Shown: positions 1-12,092 of the stretch, piece by piece | How positions within the stretch are numbered: position 1 is the first letter of the stretch | Layout of the letters: each line of letters begins with the position of its first letter | DNA from: Paramecium octaurelia | Lineage: Eukaryota > Ciliophora > Oligohymenophorea > Peniculida > Parameciidae | Assembly (NCBI GenBank): GCA_905182995.1 | Contig: CAJJDP010000097.1 | Coordinates: 189,897-253,896 of the forward strand | Reading direction: 5' to 3' | Length of the DNA stretch: 64,000 nt | The notes under the pieces: generated by a model | Database searches by the model: none | Seen by the model: the letters and a program-made list of their open reading frames with translations, nothing else | What the model was told of the DNA's origin: nothing | Made by a program: the position numbers and the translations under genes

Positions 1-1850
1 TTTCCCATTGAATTCAAAAGATAATGGATACAATTGCTACATCTAATACACACAGTCTAAGAATTATAAGAAGATTGGAGATCTGGAATCCTCATTATTT
101 TATTTATTGCCTATAGCAGATCGTTAACAGAATTGATGTCCACTATTGATCCATTCCTTTTAAACTAGAATCATGAATCCTTCGATTGTTCTATAATACG
201 AATCGATCATAATTGAGACAAGAGCAGTCAATTAAGCAGTTCTATCCCACCCATCACTACAATGAACCAACACATTGATTTTCTCTTTGGTCATTGTGAT
301 TGCTATTTTTGCAGATCCTTTAATGATGGCTACGATGTGATCATACCATTATGATTATTCCAATTAAGATAGAAATTGAACATTTTCACTTAAATTTATT
401 TGAAATTAGATACTTAAATGCTGCCTTCAACAATTTGGTTTGTGAATCTCTTACTTTATGTATATTGTGAATATCCAAGAAATCTATGCTACATCTTCTA
501 TAAAACAGAGTATTCTCATAGCCTTTTCCAGCTACTTATTATCCAATAGCATTTATGTGAGGTCTTGCATCATAAATCCTTAATCGAGTTTCCTTCTCTT
601 CATATTGACTCTCCTGCTCATCAACAGTCTAATACGACATATATTTCAAATAGCATTCATCCTCAGTAGATCTGTTCTATCCGATTCCAGTTCTACATTA
701 GGAACTTCTCCACATCGATATCACTTTTCCATTTATAGTGAATGCATATGATAATATTGGTATTCTTTCTTTAGATCTGAATTTAGCAGTTTTTTGTATA
801 CAATCTAAATCTGCTTTTGTAGGTACAACTAATCTATTATAATAAGTTGAGCAAATGATGCCATTCTCATTATTTAGATATTTAAATAATCCATTTTAGG
901 TTTGTGAATTTTCTTATAAAATATTGATGCCCATTCTTTCAAAATCCTTTTCTATATTAAATATCCTCCATCCTTAAAAGTCGTTTTCTAAGTTTGAGAA
1001 ATCCTTGTAAAATGTAAATGCAAATAATGTCTATTTATTTAATGTGAATGCGTTCTTATTGATAACATTAAATATGCTATTGCAGTCATCATTCTGCTCC
1101 CTCAAAAATCTATATTTGAACCATCTACCATCTTTACATTATATTTCAATAAAATTGGCATCATTTTGCTTCCTATCCATAGTCTTGTCTACTTTAATTA
1201 TTAGAGTATAAGGAATATAAAAATAATCCTTTCTAAAATCTTTTGGGTATTTATCAGGTAAAAACACAATCTATATTTGTACATCAATCTAATTACTTAA
1301 TAATTAGTTGCTAAAAATATTCCTTAAAATTATTGAATGCCAGTAGAGCATATGCCTCTAAGTTCCTATAAAGCTATTTCTCCAGGTTGTACAATCTCTA
1401 GTCCAATACTCTTAATGTCACGAGTTGTATAGGTCTGCACAATATTAGTTTGGATAATTTCTGGCTCATTCTGATCAGTCGGTTGCCTTTATCCTTATTA
1501 ATTTGGTTATTGTTGAGTTGTGGTATTTCTAAAAAATAATTTCTAATATTGTTGAATGAATTACTCTTGGGGCATCCAACATCTAACCTATTTATCCAAA
1601 TACAGATTGTGGTTATTAATTAAGTTATTGTTATTATGAATAGGCAGGCTATTATTATTATTGAGTGGTTGGTTATTGTGTAGTAACAATTCCTGCAGAT
1701 TAGGCTAGCACTATTAATTATCATGGATGATATGTTACTTCTTTCTTCCTCTTGGAGTTGTTTTTCAAATTCTTTTGCTCTATTATTTTTTTAAGTATTT
1801 TGTGTCTATTAATCTGGTTTCTATGTAGAGCGTCCAAGTGGATTGTTCAT
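1..1850 (-). CDS. myotubularin-family phosphoinositide 3-phosphatase (C-terminus beyond window)
   Basis: Removes the 3-phosphate from PI3P/PI(3,5)P2 on endosomal membranes, by family knowledge. The ciliate-code reading gives a Q-rich N-terminus, a region fitting a PH-GRAM domain, then the phosphatase domain. Visible motifs are KERIPILSYAF, RSSQCRTG, CSIDFLDIHNIHKVRDS and the intact catalytic loop HCSDGWDRT (about 238-264). After it come GHQFCQRSAIG and SPIFLQFLDCVYQ, all typical of active myotubularins. The gene runs off the left edge, shortly after FEFNGK. Start: first ATG of the frame at 1848-1850. At least two short introns are needed near the N-terminus (about 28 and 36 nt) to keep the frame. 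Active-site Cys and Arg are present, so it is predicted to be active, not one of the dead homologues. Confidence 0.9.
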
Positions 1851-2663
1851 TTAATTATTTATTTTAATCAAAAAGGGTTTTAATATAAAATATAACTTTA
1901 AAACTTTATAGAAATAGGAGGAATCCATAAATAGTCACTACCTATCTGCTATGAATTGAATATGTTTAAACTTAATCTAAAAGTATGACAATATATTTAC
2001 ATCAATTATTCTTATTTGGTTATCTTAATTCTTAAATAATATAGTATATCTGTTAATTCCATAATTTTTATAATGAAACATCTCAAATAGTAGAATTTAA
2101 CATCCAAATTGATAAATGGTCTAATACATCACATCACTTTAATCTAAAATCAATTAGACAAACTATTGTAATCAAATAAAAAATGATAAATTTTATAGGA
2201 AGAGCCAATTTCTATATAGATCATTAACGTTACACTACTTTTTCTTATTGTATTAAATGATAAGATTGATAATAATGATAATACTAAATAATTTCCAAAA
2301 AGTATGATAAGAGTATAGTAACTATAAGCCAAATTCTCCAAATTCATGAGAAGCTAGCTTATAACTATAAGTTCTTCACCATAATATCTCTGATATACTG
2401 CTGATATTGGTTGTCAGTTGATTCATAAGATGATATTACTAACAATAAAAAGTATTATATATTGAATTTGATGATAAGTTAGTATTGTAACTGGAATTAG
2501 TGATCAATTTCAAGTACTTTAGCAGGATTAATATAATAAAGAAGTTAGAGGATTCAAATTTATTTGACTTTAAATACAAATAATTCTGACATGCTAATCT
2601 TGAAAAAGGATATTTGTAAATTTAAACTAATATTAATATATATTCATGTATCTGTATTCAGAA
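1851..2663. other. unresolved AT-rich stretch
   Basis: A minus-strand frame at 2150-2347 codes for about 65 hydrophobic residues ending in TGA, and a plus-strand frame near 2455-2590 is also open. Neither has a family motif, and introns to join them could not be fixed. A small membrane-protein gene is possible but not established. Confidence 0.3.
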
Positions 2664-2951
2664 TCAAAATGTTTGACAGCAGGATTCTGCTGGTTCTTCA
2701 TAATTAGAATTATATTGTTTCCAATTTTCTACAATAAATACTTAATTTAAGTTGGTTGAAATGCGAAGACGCTTCAACTTCGACACACTGTTTTTACCTT
2801 ATTTTTTCAGTATGCTTTTTAGGTTCTAACTTCTTTGACTTGAGATGACCAAATTTTCTTAATTATGTTGTGCTTCTTCTAATTAATCATATTCAGGAGG
2901 TATAAGAGATCTCGTTCTAAGGGAATCTATTGCATGTACTTTCTAAGACAT
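2664..2951 (-). CDS. hypothetical 95-residue protein, SILKK motif
   Basis: A single open frame with ciliate code from ATG at 2951 to TGA at 2664. It is hydrophilic, with an SILKK motif in the middle, a basic SKLKRLRIS stretch, then IVENWKQYN and a cysteine pair near the C-terminus. The SILKK...VENWKxYN layout recalls small PP1-regulatory proteins of the inhibitor-2 type, but I see no complete family signature and would not name it. The composition (many charged residues, no long hydrophobic run) supports real coding. Neighbouring sequence shows no introns that would extend it. Confidence 0.5.
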
Positions 2952-3842
2952 TGTAGAGTTTAGTATTGAGAATTAGAGAAAATGAAAAATATTAAATTTT
3001 AATAAAATGAAGGGTATAATTGGTTCTTAAGGCAGCAAAGTCAATTTATGAAATAACGCAGAAAAAGTAAGAAATAGAAGTCAGACAAGGTGTTATTAAA
3101 AATTGAGATATTCATCGCAATTTAAATGTTTTGACATTATCGTTATAGATGGGAGGATTATAATACAGTAAATAAATGAATTTAATCATCTATGAAAGAT
3201 AATAAAGGTTTAACTTAAAAATAATTGATGGTCAACAAGTTATTATTACTATTCAATTGCATCAGACATGCCTTTCAATTGAATCTTGAATTTGATTAGA
3301 TAATTGAATATCAATTTAGTGATTTAAATGATTGCTTTTATTAACTATATTGCTCTTGTTTATTTAATTATCACTTGCATAATCTTATCATAGGGTTTTT
3401 TGCCTTCTTATTTCTACTTACAATTAAAGGCTGTTTATATTTATAATATTTAAGTTTTTGTCTTAGGGATTTAATTAAAACTGAAAACCAAAAGCTAGTT
3501 ATTCAATCTTTTAGTTTTGATACCTGAAATCTGCATATTCAATTAAGGAGTTTAGAATAGGTGAGACTTCCTTTACAAGGTATAATTCTGATATTTACTT
3601 AAGTCGACTTTTTTAATTAGTTTTGCTTAGAGGGTAATTCCTCGGTATTAAGGTAATATAGGAGAAATAATATGATGATATAGGATTAAAATGAATTATA
3701 ATATGAAATTGGATATTATAAATTAACTTATGATTAGGATTGAAAAACTAGGGTAGTTTAAACTATTTATATTGAGCATATAATTAAATTCTGTAATTTA
3801 TACTTTTATTTAATTATCTATAAAGTGATAAATTAATTAAAA
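2952..3842. other. gene-poor stretch with a 46-codon ORF
   Basis: Mostly AT-rich spacer. One plus-strand ORF with ciliate code at 3149-3289 (46 residues, ends ...CLSIES-stop) reads well but has no homologue I recognise. Nothing else is supported. Confidence 0.35.
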
Positions 3843-5334
3843 ATGCAAAATAAAATATTTGAACCAGCAGAAATAGATCTGAGTATAAACCTACGATTCC
3901 AATTATAATCCAAATTTCTATCCAAAAATAATAAATATATTGAAATAATGTGTTCTGAAAATCTATTGTTTAAGAAGGTAGTTCTGGATACATATCTCTA
4001 GTCGTAAAAATCATTTAAAATGACGAAACTTAACAGCGCTTTAAGATATTAAATCAAACATGAATCCACTTCCATAATTTTAAGATTGGAAAAAGATGAT
4101 TGTTTATTTAAAGAATATTTATTTCTTGATAAGTCCGGGCCTTGGGAATAAAAGTTAAAATCTCAAATTCCTTAACTAGATTATTAGACTTACTATGAAC
4201 TTGAGAAGTTGATAGGAAGTGGAAGTTTCGCATCTGTCTACATAGCTAAAAGGAAAACAGATGGAAATAAATTAGCAGTCAAAGCATTTCTTAAGAAAAT
4301 GCTTATGTAGAAAGACCCAGATAAATGGAGAGTAATTCACATTATTAATTTTTAGGAATCAATTGATAATGAAATCAAAGTCATGAAATCTTTAGATCAT
4401 CCCAGTTTATTAAAGTGCTACGATCATTTTGAAAATCGAGCATAATGTTATATATCTATGGATTGGGCTAGAGGAGGAACTTTAGAATAAGGATTAAGCA
4501 AATTGGAAGAACCTTTGCCGTTTCTTACAGTCAAAGTTATTTTCCGATAAATAGTTGAAGCAATTAAATACATGCATTCTCGAGGATATATGCATCGAGA
4601 TCTAAAGCCAAGTAATATACTTCTCAAGAGACCCATGCCATTGAAACAATTCTCATTGATTGCTCAAGCAGATCCTAATATAGTAGTCAGTGATTTTGGA
4701 GTAAGTTCAGAAATAAAGGTTGAGATGGATGTTGGGAGATACTGTGGTTCTCCAGGTTTTATGGCTCCAGAAGTTATGCTTTGTGAAAATAACCAAACCG
4801 TAACATATAACGAGAAATGCGATATCTTTAGTTTAGGATGCATATTATATAGATTGTAATTAAGTATATATAAATTGTAGAATCACAAACAAACCATTAT
4901 TTAATGGATAAAATTCAATGGCAATGAAATAATAGAATTTAGAATGCCATTTTGACTGGATTTAGATTCAAGAAGAGCTATATTAAAATAAGACTTTAAC
5001 AAACTTATTAAGCAAATTATTATCAATTGATCCCAAATAGAGACCTTCTTGCGAAGAAATATTAAATTGCAAGATCTTACATGTAGAATTGGATAATGAT
5101 GGTTGCCCTCTATTCATCAATTATAAGAAACCAAAATCCTCTTCAATTTAATAGATTAAAACCCCTAGACTACCAACAAAATCTGCTAGCAATTGCAAAT
5201 TACCATAATTATAATTATCTCCAAATCATTTACATATTAATAACCATAATAATAATCATACCAATAAAAAATCAGGTAATTTCTTATTACCTCCTATTAA
5301 TAATAGAGTTAAAACTGAATAAAGCGAATATTGA
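3843..5334 (+). CDS. serine/threonine protein kinase
   Basis: Phosphorylates Ser/Thr on protein substrates. The first ~110 residues are non-catalytic. The kinase domain then shows the glycine loop IGSGSFASVYIAK, the VAIK-type lysine (LAVKAF), the catalytic loop HRDLKPSN, SDFG, GSPGFMAPEV and a C-lobe with DPKQRPSCEEIL. All catalytic residues are present, so it should be active. The C-terminal ~80 residues are Asn/Gln/Pro-rich. Two introns of 24 nt (4332-4355) and 25 nt (4856-4880) are required and sit at clean GTA...TAG borders. Start is the first ATG in frame, stop TGA at 5332. Subfamily is uncertain (CAMK/ULK-like by feel only). Confidence 0.9.
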
Positions 5335-5664
5335 ATTATATATATACTTAATATTCTATTAATTAATTAGTAAAATCAATTGCTTTCAATTCTTCCAATA
5401 TTAATTATTTGTTTATTAATTCTGAGATAAAGGATAGAATTCATGTAAATTAATTTTAAGATTAAATTTGTTTATTTATTCAATATATTATGTTAGCTTG
5501 AGATTTACGTAATCATGTTATAGCTATGGGAGTAAAAAAAGTAATAGAAAAGGTCATTAAGATTCAAAATTGTAATTGTAAGCACACTCAATATTATTTA
5601 TTATTATCTATTTTGTATTCTTTACAACCACACTCATTCATATTGATATTAACAAATTTAATTA
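5335..5664. other. intergenic spacer
   Basis: About 330 nt of AT-rich sequence between the kinase stop and the next start. No gene or structured RNA seen. Confidence 0.5.
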
Positions 5665-6319
5665 ATGGGTGAGATTGTCCCTAATCAACTCTTCGTCGCT
5701 GGATACAGTCGCAGCAAAGTGACTGATGAAAGAGATGTGAAGGAAATCTTCAGAAAATATAGCTCTGTCAAAGAAGTCGCTTACAAAGGCTCATACTCCT
5801 TCATTGTAATATATCCACCTTATCAGACTTTCAATAGCGAGAATGAAGCTTAAGAAGCACTTAAGGAGACCAATGGAATGACTTATAAAGGTCAGAAACT
5901 CAAGGTTGATATTGTGGATAATCGCAAAAGTCGAAAAACTGGACCTTCTGATAGTGATTTGTGTTTCAAATGCAATAAAGGCGGACATTGGTATAAATTT
6001 TAATTAATTCTTAATAGGGCTAGAGATTGTCCAAATGGCAGATCGCCTCGAAGAAGTAGAAGATATTCAAATTCCAGATCTAGGTAGGTTATATATGTAA
6101 ATATATTCTAGACGTCACAGAAGGAGATCTGATTCTCGTTCATATTCTTCACACTCTTCATCAAGATCTAGAAGAAGAAATAGATACTCAAGAAATAAAC
6201 ACAGACATAGTAGAAGTCCAAAAAGACAAGACAAGCCCAAGAAGAGAAGCATTAGTAGAAAAAGATCACCCTCAGATTCTTAATCATCAAAGCGAGCTAA
6301 TTCAGACTCAAAGTCTTGA
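5665..6319 (+). CDS. SR-type splicing factor: RRM, CCHC zinc knuckle, RS tail
   Basis: A nuclear RNA-binding protein of the SRSF7/plant RSZ type, by domain order. The RRM has NQLFVAGYS as RNP2 and, after splicing, a YSFITF RNP1. It is followed by one zinc knuckle CxxCxxxGHWxxxC and a long Arg/Ser tail rich in RS, SR and RR. Three small introns restore the frame: 5806-5826 (21 nt, ending CAG), 5991-6017 (27 nt, which splits the zinc knuckle) and 6084-6111 (28 nt). The first is a multiple of three, so retention would insert residues into RNP1 without a frameshift. Stop TGA at 6317. It is convergent with the Sas10 gene, 83 bp between the stops. Confidence 0.9.
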
Positions 6320-6402
6320 ATAAGAATGGGAAAAAACACATTTTATTCATCAAAACATTTTATAATTGTAATAGTTAGTTACTCTCCTATGATCAAAATT
6401 AA

Positions 6403-7225
6403 TCACTACAATCTTACACCTTTGACAACACCAGATTTAATTGCTCCCTCACCCACATAATTATAAGTTACAAGACTAAATAAATCTCGCAATTTACTTC
6501 TTTATGTATTTGTTTTGACTCTTTCAATTTATAGAGTGCTTTTTTCGTACTTCAACTTGTGTTTTACTCTTTAATTCTTAATTCTGTTACCTCTTCTCCT
6601 CCTTAATGAAAGATTCTATGACTCTCTAAAATTATAATTATTTTACATAACATAAGTAATCTTCCTTGGATCATTCTCTTCTACATCATGTAACTTCCAT
6701 AACTTATTAACTTTTAGAAATTCTCAAGTCTCCCAACCATCTTCTCTTCCCTCTTCAATTTCTTCTTATCCTTAATCCTTTTAAATTCTCTTCATAAATC
6801 TCATCCATCCCTCGTTCTTCTAAATGCTCATCTATATTCTTCATACCCTCTAACATATCTCCAGAACTCACTGATATTCTTGATTACTCAAAATCCTCCT
6901 ATCCTTTATTCACATTTATATTATGAGTTCTATCTACATCTTGTAATAACTTCATAATTTTTGAAATCTTCATTTCATCTTGAGAATCCCTTTCAATTCT
7001 GGCCAATCCTTACAAATAGCATTATTTAATTCTGTAACATCTATATTCTCAATTATTTAAGGTTCTATCCCTATTTCTTAGCTTAAATTCTGTAACCCAA
7101 TTAAATTCTACTCGTTTGATAATTACTTAGCTTTTTACACTATTTAGCTTTGTACTTATTTCACATTTCTCTTATGTAAATGCATTTATTTTCACTTTCT
7201 TATTTTACACCAAGATATTTCTCAT
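6403..7225 (-). CDS. Sas10/Utp3-like small-subunit processome protein
   Basis: A nucleolar factor of the U3 snoRNP/SSU processome acting in 18S rRNA maturation, by family knowledge. The C-terminal Sas10 domain is clear: RKITYVIE, a basic RRRRGNRIKNQRVKHKLKY block, and the YVGEGAIKSGVVKGVRL ending. The middle is acidic and helical (DWPELKGIL, DMLEGMKNIDEHLEERG). A 21-nt intron sits just inside the Sas10 domain and others lie upstream. Start is taken at ATG 7225. The same frame stays open upstream to an ATG near 7484, so the true start may lie further 5'. Stop TGA at 6403-6405. Confidence 0.75.
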
Positions 7226-7774
7226 TTACTTCTGAATATCTTCTTCACTTTGAAAACCACTAAAATTTGAAGATGATATCAGACACCAATTTAAAATAAT
7301 ACCAAATTATATATATATTTAATAATCAAAAAGAATTAATACTTAATGACTCCTCGTGATGTTATCAAAATATTTCTGATTTGCATCTAACAGTTTCAAT
7401 ACCTGTAAACCATAAGACTGTCTATCGATAGTTACTTGAGTAGATGGAAAAGAATAACATAAATTCAAATTCAATCTGCAATTCATTTGAAATATTTGTT
7501 TAAAAAAATAACCAAAAGAGATGTTCTTTAGATTAATGAATTTTTGTTATGAGAGATTTAAAATTTATAATAGTTCTTATAATTATTCAGATATTTGAGA
7601 AATTATTTGATGAAAAAATTATATTTGGCAGTAATATTTATCTTATGATTATGATAGTAAAACTATTAAGATTTTAGTATGGTTGATTATTAGAATTAGG
7701 ATGATGAAAAAAGTGATGAGGATTATGAATATGAAATATCCAGATGTTTATAAAATTTGAAAATTTGATTAAAT
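7226..7774. other. possible extra exons, unresolved
   Basis: On the minus strand a frame starting with MNCRL (near 7484) stays open into the Sas10 gene and could be its N-terminus. On the plus strand, acidic coding-looking segments (DDEKSDEDYEYE) occur near 7690-7745. Neither could be joined confidently to a neighbour. Confidence 0.3.
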
Positions 7775-8095
7775 ATGATTTTGAAGAAAGGTGGCTATAA
7801 AGGAAGATATGAATTTATGGATTCACAAAGATAAGAAAGTGCCGTCGAAAAGTTAGAGCATATTTTGTTTTAGACAGAATTCACGCTTTATTTTGATGGG
7901 AAAATTTGTTCAATAAATTTAATTACGGTCGACTTTGCAAGAAACCTCTACCCTGAGACTTAATTAAGCGATGATCTTTCTGAAATGCCATATTGTCATT
8001 TTTTTCAAGTCTCTTAAAATTTTTTCTATTAACTTAGAGATTCGTTCATTATACATTCTCACGAGAGGAAACACTATTTATTAAATCTATCTTGA
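7775..8095 (+). CDS. hypothetical protein, about 106 residues
   Basis: A single ciliate-code ORF from ATG 7775 to TGA 8093. The translation has balanced composition and starts MILKKGGYKGRYEF. No domain recognised, no signal peptide or membrane span. A competing frame is also open, so only moderate confidence. Upstream acidic exons may belong to it. Confidence 0.4.
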
Positions 8096-8443
8096 GAGAA
8101 TTCTATTTCAATAAACTCTAAAATATCCCAAGCAAGGCTCATCGTTTTTTTGCTTATTATATTGTTTGATATTGAGACTCGTTATGAAAAAAAATCTTGT
8201 TTGATCTATTAAACTTGGCTAAGTATTTGACTTCATTATAAGATTTGAAGTTTTATTATTGTTTGTATTTCTACTTGTTGGTTTTTTTAAGGATCGAATC
8301 TCATCAGACATCTTCAAGAGAAACTAAATCCTGGAGATAAATAAATTGAGCAGTTTATTGTATAGGAGTCAACGTGTTTTTTTACATCATAATTTATTAT
8401 TTTTCCAATTAATTAAATAAAATGTGACATCAATAAGCTATGT

Positions 8444-9350
8444 TCATATTTTTTGGAAAGAATTAAATATATGATTTCTTATGATTATTGTTATTTAATC
8501 TTATTAATAATTTCTTTTAACTATGAGAATATTATCCTTCAGTATGTAATTTTTAGTTAAATATTATATTATTATTCCAAATTACTTAAATATTGTGTCA
8601 AGTTTCTTCATTCTCATTACATAATCTACAGGCTTATCTTTGAATCAAATTCTAACACTAGTTATTTACTCAGTTGAATTGGATTATTTAATTTTGTCTA
8701 AAGTGCTTATTCCATCATTTTGAGTTAAAAAAAATTCTTACTTTTTGTGAGAAAAGCAAGTTACAAGAATTTGCAACTTCACTAATGTTTTCAATTCTTT
8801 TTAACTGCCAATATTTAGCATGATCTATGCCTGATAACGTATTTTAGGTAGCTTTATAAGATGCAACAAATATATTTTTATATTAACTTTTCATCGATGT
8901 TGCATCCATAATTATATTATGTCAATTCGCATAAATTTAATTCCAATCCTCTAATTTATCTATAATAGTTGTATATATATCGATATGCACTTAATCAAGA
9001 CCTAAAATATTTGAATATCTATATAACAATTTTTATGATTCTCAGATAAGGTAGAAATGCTGAATCCATGCATCAAGATTCAGTTTTCTATAGTGATTTT
9101 AAATTTATCTTGTTCTTATTAAAATTCAACTTGGGACAATTTACAACATCAATCAATCTACGTTTATGTTAATTTTCTTTATCTTCCAAAAATAACAACT
9201 TATAATATTATTCTCTTGAAAACACTTAATACTTATACTTATTCCTATTCAATTATTTATAATTCTTAGTCTTTTTTTGAGTTTCCTAATTTTTAAGAAT
9301 GAATAAGAAATTGCTCTTCTATTCAGATATTTCTTGAGTACCATTTATTG
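8444..9350 (-). pseudogene. decayed protein-coding relic, several in-frame TGA stops (copy 1)
   Basis: On the minus strand, long stretches read as protein, but they are broken by in-frame TGA codons and frame changes with no usable GT...AG intron. Readable segments include KKTKNYKQLNRNKYKYQVF, DQVHIDIYTTIIDKLEDWN, DATSMKSQYKNIF, GIDHAKYWQLKRIENISEV and KDKPVDYVMRMKKLDTIF. I do not recognise the family with confidence. The D...D spacing and basic patches loosely resemble a DDE/piggyBac-type transposase, which is inference only. It could equally be a decayed ohnologue of an ordinary gene. Confidence 0.45.
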
Positions 9351-9604
9351 GTATCCATAATTACAATATATTAATATTTTATATAAACCCATAAAGAATT
9401 AGTACGATTCTAAGTAATACATATAATTGTCAGTTTATTTAGATTAGGATCATAATCTCTGAGACAATATTCTAAACATGGTTATTGTCATCAATATTAT
9501 GATAAAGAGACTTATGGTTTAACTTGGAAGCTTATACTCATTAATAGTATATGCTTTGTTTCAATATACCAATATTATTATTAATTCTTTATTATTTTTA
9601 TCTC

Positions 9605-9799
9605 ATGAACAAAAATGCTCATCATTCTAGACAATAAAATAGCAAAGATGTAATAATGATAAATGAGGAAGAAGATGAACCAAAAATGTAGATATACATA
9701 TCATTAATTTAAGTTCTAAGAAAATAAAAAATGATAATGAAGATGATTGTGTAATAAATGTAGATGTTATTCCATGGATGAGTAAGAAGACTATGATGA
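9605..9799 (+). CDS. fragment of TRF4-type poly(A) polymerase (copy 1, cut at N)
   Basis: Matches the first 195 nt of the full gene starting at 10972 and is cut by the contig join at 9800. It is an assembly fragment, not a second gene. Confidence 0.85.
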
Positions 9800-9800
9800 N

Positions 9801-11166
9801 TAAGCTATGTTCATATTTTTTGGAAAGAATTAAATATATGATTTCTTATGATTATTGTTATTTAATCTTATTAATAATTTCTTTTAACTATGAGAATATT
9901 ATCCTTCAGTATGTAATTTTTAGTTAAATATTATATTATTATTCCAAATTACTTAAATATTGTGTCAAGTTTCTTCATTCTCATTACATAATCTACAGGC
10001 TTATCTTTGAATCAAATTCTAACACTAGTTATTTACTCAGTTGAATTGGATTATTTAATTTTGTCTAAAGTGCTTATTCCATCATTTTGAGTTAAAAAAA
10101 ATTCTTACTTTTTGTGAGAAAAGCAAGTTACAAGAATTTGCAACTTCACTAATGTTTTCAATTCTTTTTAACTGCCAATATTTAGCATGATCTATGCCTG
10201 ATAACGTATTTTAGGTAGCTTTATAAGATGCAACAAATATATTTTTATATTAACTTTTCATCGATGTTGCATCCATAATTATATTATGTCAATTCGCATA
10301 AATTTAATTCCAATCCTCTAATTTATCTATAATAGTTGTATATATATCGATATGCACTTAATCAAGACCTAAAATATTTGAATATCTATATAACAATTTT
10401 TATGATTCTCAGATAAGGTAGAAATGCTGAATCCATGCATCAAGATTCAGTTTTCTATAGTGATTTTAAATTTATCTTGTTCTTATTAAAATTCAACTTG
10501 GGACAATTTACAACATCAATCAATCTACGTTTATGTTAATTTTCTTTATCTTCCAAAAATAACAACTTATAATATTATTCTCTTGAAAACACTTAATACT
10601 TATACTTATTCCTATTCAATTATTTATAATTCTTAGTCTTTTTTTGAGTTTCCTAATTTTTAAGAATGAATAAGAAATTGCTCTTCTATTCAGATATTTC
10701 TTGAGTACCATTTATTGGTATCCATAATTACAATATATTAATATTTTATATAAACCCATAAAGAATTAGTACGATTCTAAGTAATACATATAATTGTCAG
10801 TTTATTTAGATTAGGATCATAATCTCTGAGACAATATTCTAAACATGGTTATTGTCATCAATATTATGATAAAGAGACTTATGGTTTAACTTGGAAGCTT
10901 ATACTCATTAATAGTATATGCTTTGTTTCAATATACCAATATTATTATTAATTCTTTATTATTTTTATCTCATGAACAAAAATGCTCATCATTCTAGACA
11001 ATAAAATAGCAAAGATGTAATAATGATAAATGAGGAAGAAGATGAACCAAAAATGTAGATATACATATCATTAATTTAAGTTCTAAGAAAATAAAAAATG
11101 ATAATGAAGATGATTGTGTAATAAATGTAGATGTTATTCCATGGATGAGTAAGAAGACTATGATGA
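9801..11166 (+). repeat. direct repeat copy 2 (1366 bp), right of N at 9800
   Basis: Second copy of 8434-9799, offset 1367. It continues seamlessly into the intact poly(A) polymerase gene, so this contig holds the correct continuation. Confidence 0.95.
9811..10717 (-). pseudogene. decayed protein-coding relic (copy 2 of 8444-9350)
   Basis: Same broken reading as copy 1, including all the in-frame TGA codons. The copies agree, so the stops are not random base-call errors in one contig, although both copies may derive from the same reads. Confidence 0.45.
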
Positions 11167-12092
11167 TCAGACACCCAGTTTTGAGGTTGCACAATGAAAT
11201 CATTGAATTTTTTGAATACATCTCACCATCTGATTAAGAACATAAAAGAAGAGTCACTGCCTATTTAAGAGTAGAGAAATACTTGTAAGATGTAGCCCCA
11301 GAGTCTTAGATTGAATCATTTGGTAGTTTCAAAACAAGGATGTATCTGCCTAATGCAGATATAGATATGGTGATGATAGATTCTTCTTGCACACAAAAAT
11401 AATTATTTAAGAAAGTTGCTGCTAAAATGATGAAACAAACTAATAAATTTGAAAATGTCAATTTAATAGCAAATGCTAAAGTACCAATCATTAAGTTTAT
11501 TGAAGTGGAATCTTAATATCATTTCGACTTATCATTCAATTAATTAGATGGATTGAAGCAAATTGAAGAATTAGAAAAGGCTTTTGAAATTTATCCTGAA
11601 TTGAAATTTCTCTTAATGACCTTAAAGTGTGTATTAAGATAAAGAGATTTAAATGAAACATACAGTGGAGGAGTGGGTTCCTTTTTATTATTCCAAATGA
11701 TCCTGGCTTTTTTAAGAGAATATCGTAAAGATTTCTTCTAACACAACAAATAAGATCAAATCAAGAATGTTACTTTGGGAGAATACATGATTAAGTTTCT
11801 TGAATTCTATGGAATCAAGTTTGATGTATCAAGGAAGAAGATTGTTATGGGTCAAGGAGGAAAAATTGAAAACAAGTCTACTTAAGATGACAGATTCTCT
11901 TTAATCAGTCCATAAGATCCTGATCATGATGTTGGTCATAGTAGTTACAAGATCAAGGAAATATTTAAAATCTTCTAAAACAGACACAATTTCTTAACCA
12001 ATTATAATTTTAAATCTGGAGAGTCTGTACTGAGATACTTAATTAATCCAACAGATCAGAAATTTTCATTTCTTAAACCGGCTTAGGTCTGA
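10972..12092 (+). CDS. TRF4/PAPD5-type non-canonical poly(A) polymerase
   Basis: Nucleotidyltransferase that adds short A-tails to nuclear RNAs for exosome processing, by family knowledge. After an acidic start (EEEDEP) and a 26-nt intron comes VDVIPWMSK and LHNEIIEFFEYISPS. The catalytic core is FGSFKTRMYLPNADIDMVM (GS plus the DxD pair), with the third Asp in YHFDLSF. The central domain shows LLMTLKCVLRQRDLNETYSGGVGSFLL, matching the PAP-associated region. All catalytic acids are present. The intron ends AAG rather than TAG. Stop TGA at 12090. No zinc knuckle or RRM partner domain is visible, as in TRF4 itself. Confidence 0.9.

Larger units (their letters stand above)
8434..9799 (+). repeat. 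direct repeat copy 1 (1366 bp), left of N at 9800
   Basis: Read by eye, this segment recurs without visible difference at 9801-11166, with a single N between them. Copy 1 stops abruptly inside the TRF4 gene, whereas copy 2 continues into it. This is the pattern of two overlapping contigs joined without merging. Confidence 0.95.

Noticed and set aside
4448..4636. Minus-strand ORF opposite the kinase
   Set aside because: Lies entirely within the kinase catalytic domain on the plus strand.
8434..11166. Direct repeat as a transposon or true tandem duplication
   Set aside because: No terminal inverted repeats or target duplications, no visible difference between copies, N at the junction, and the same pattern at two other Ns: an assembly overlap is simpler.
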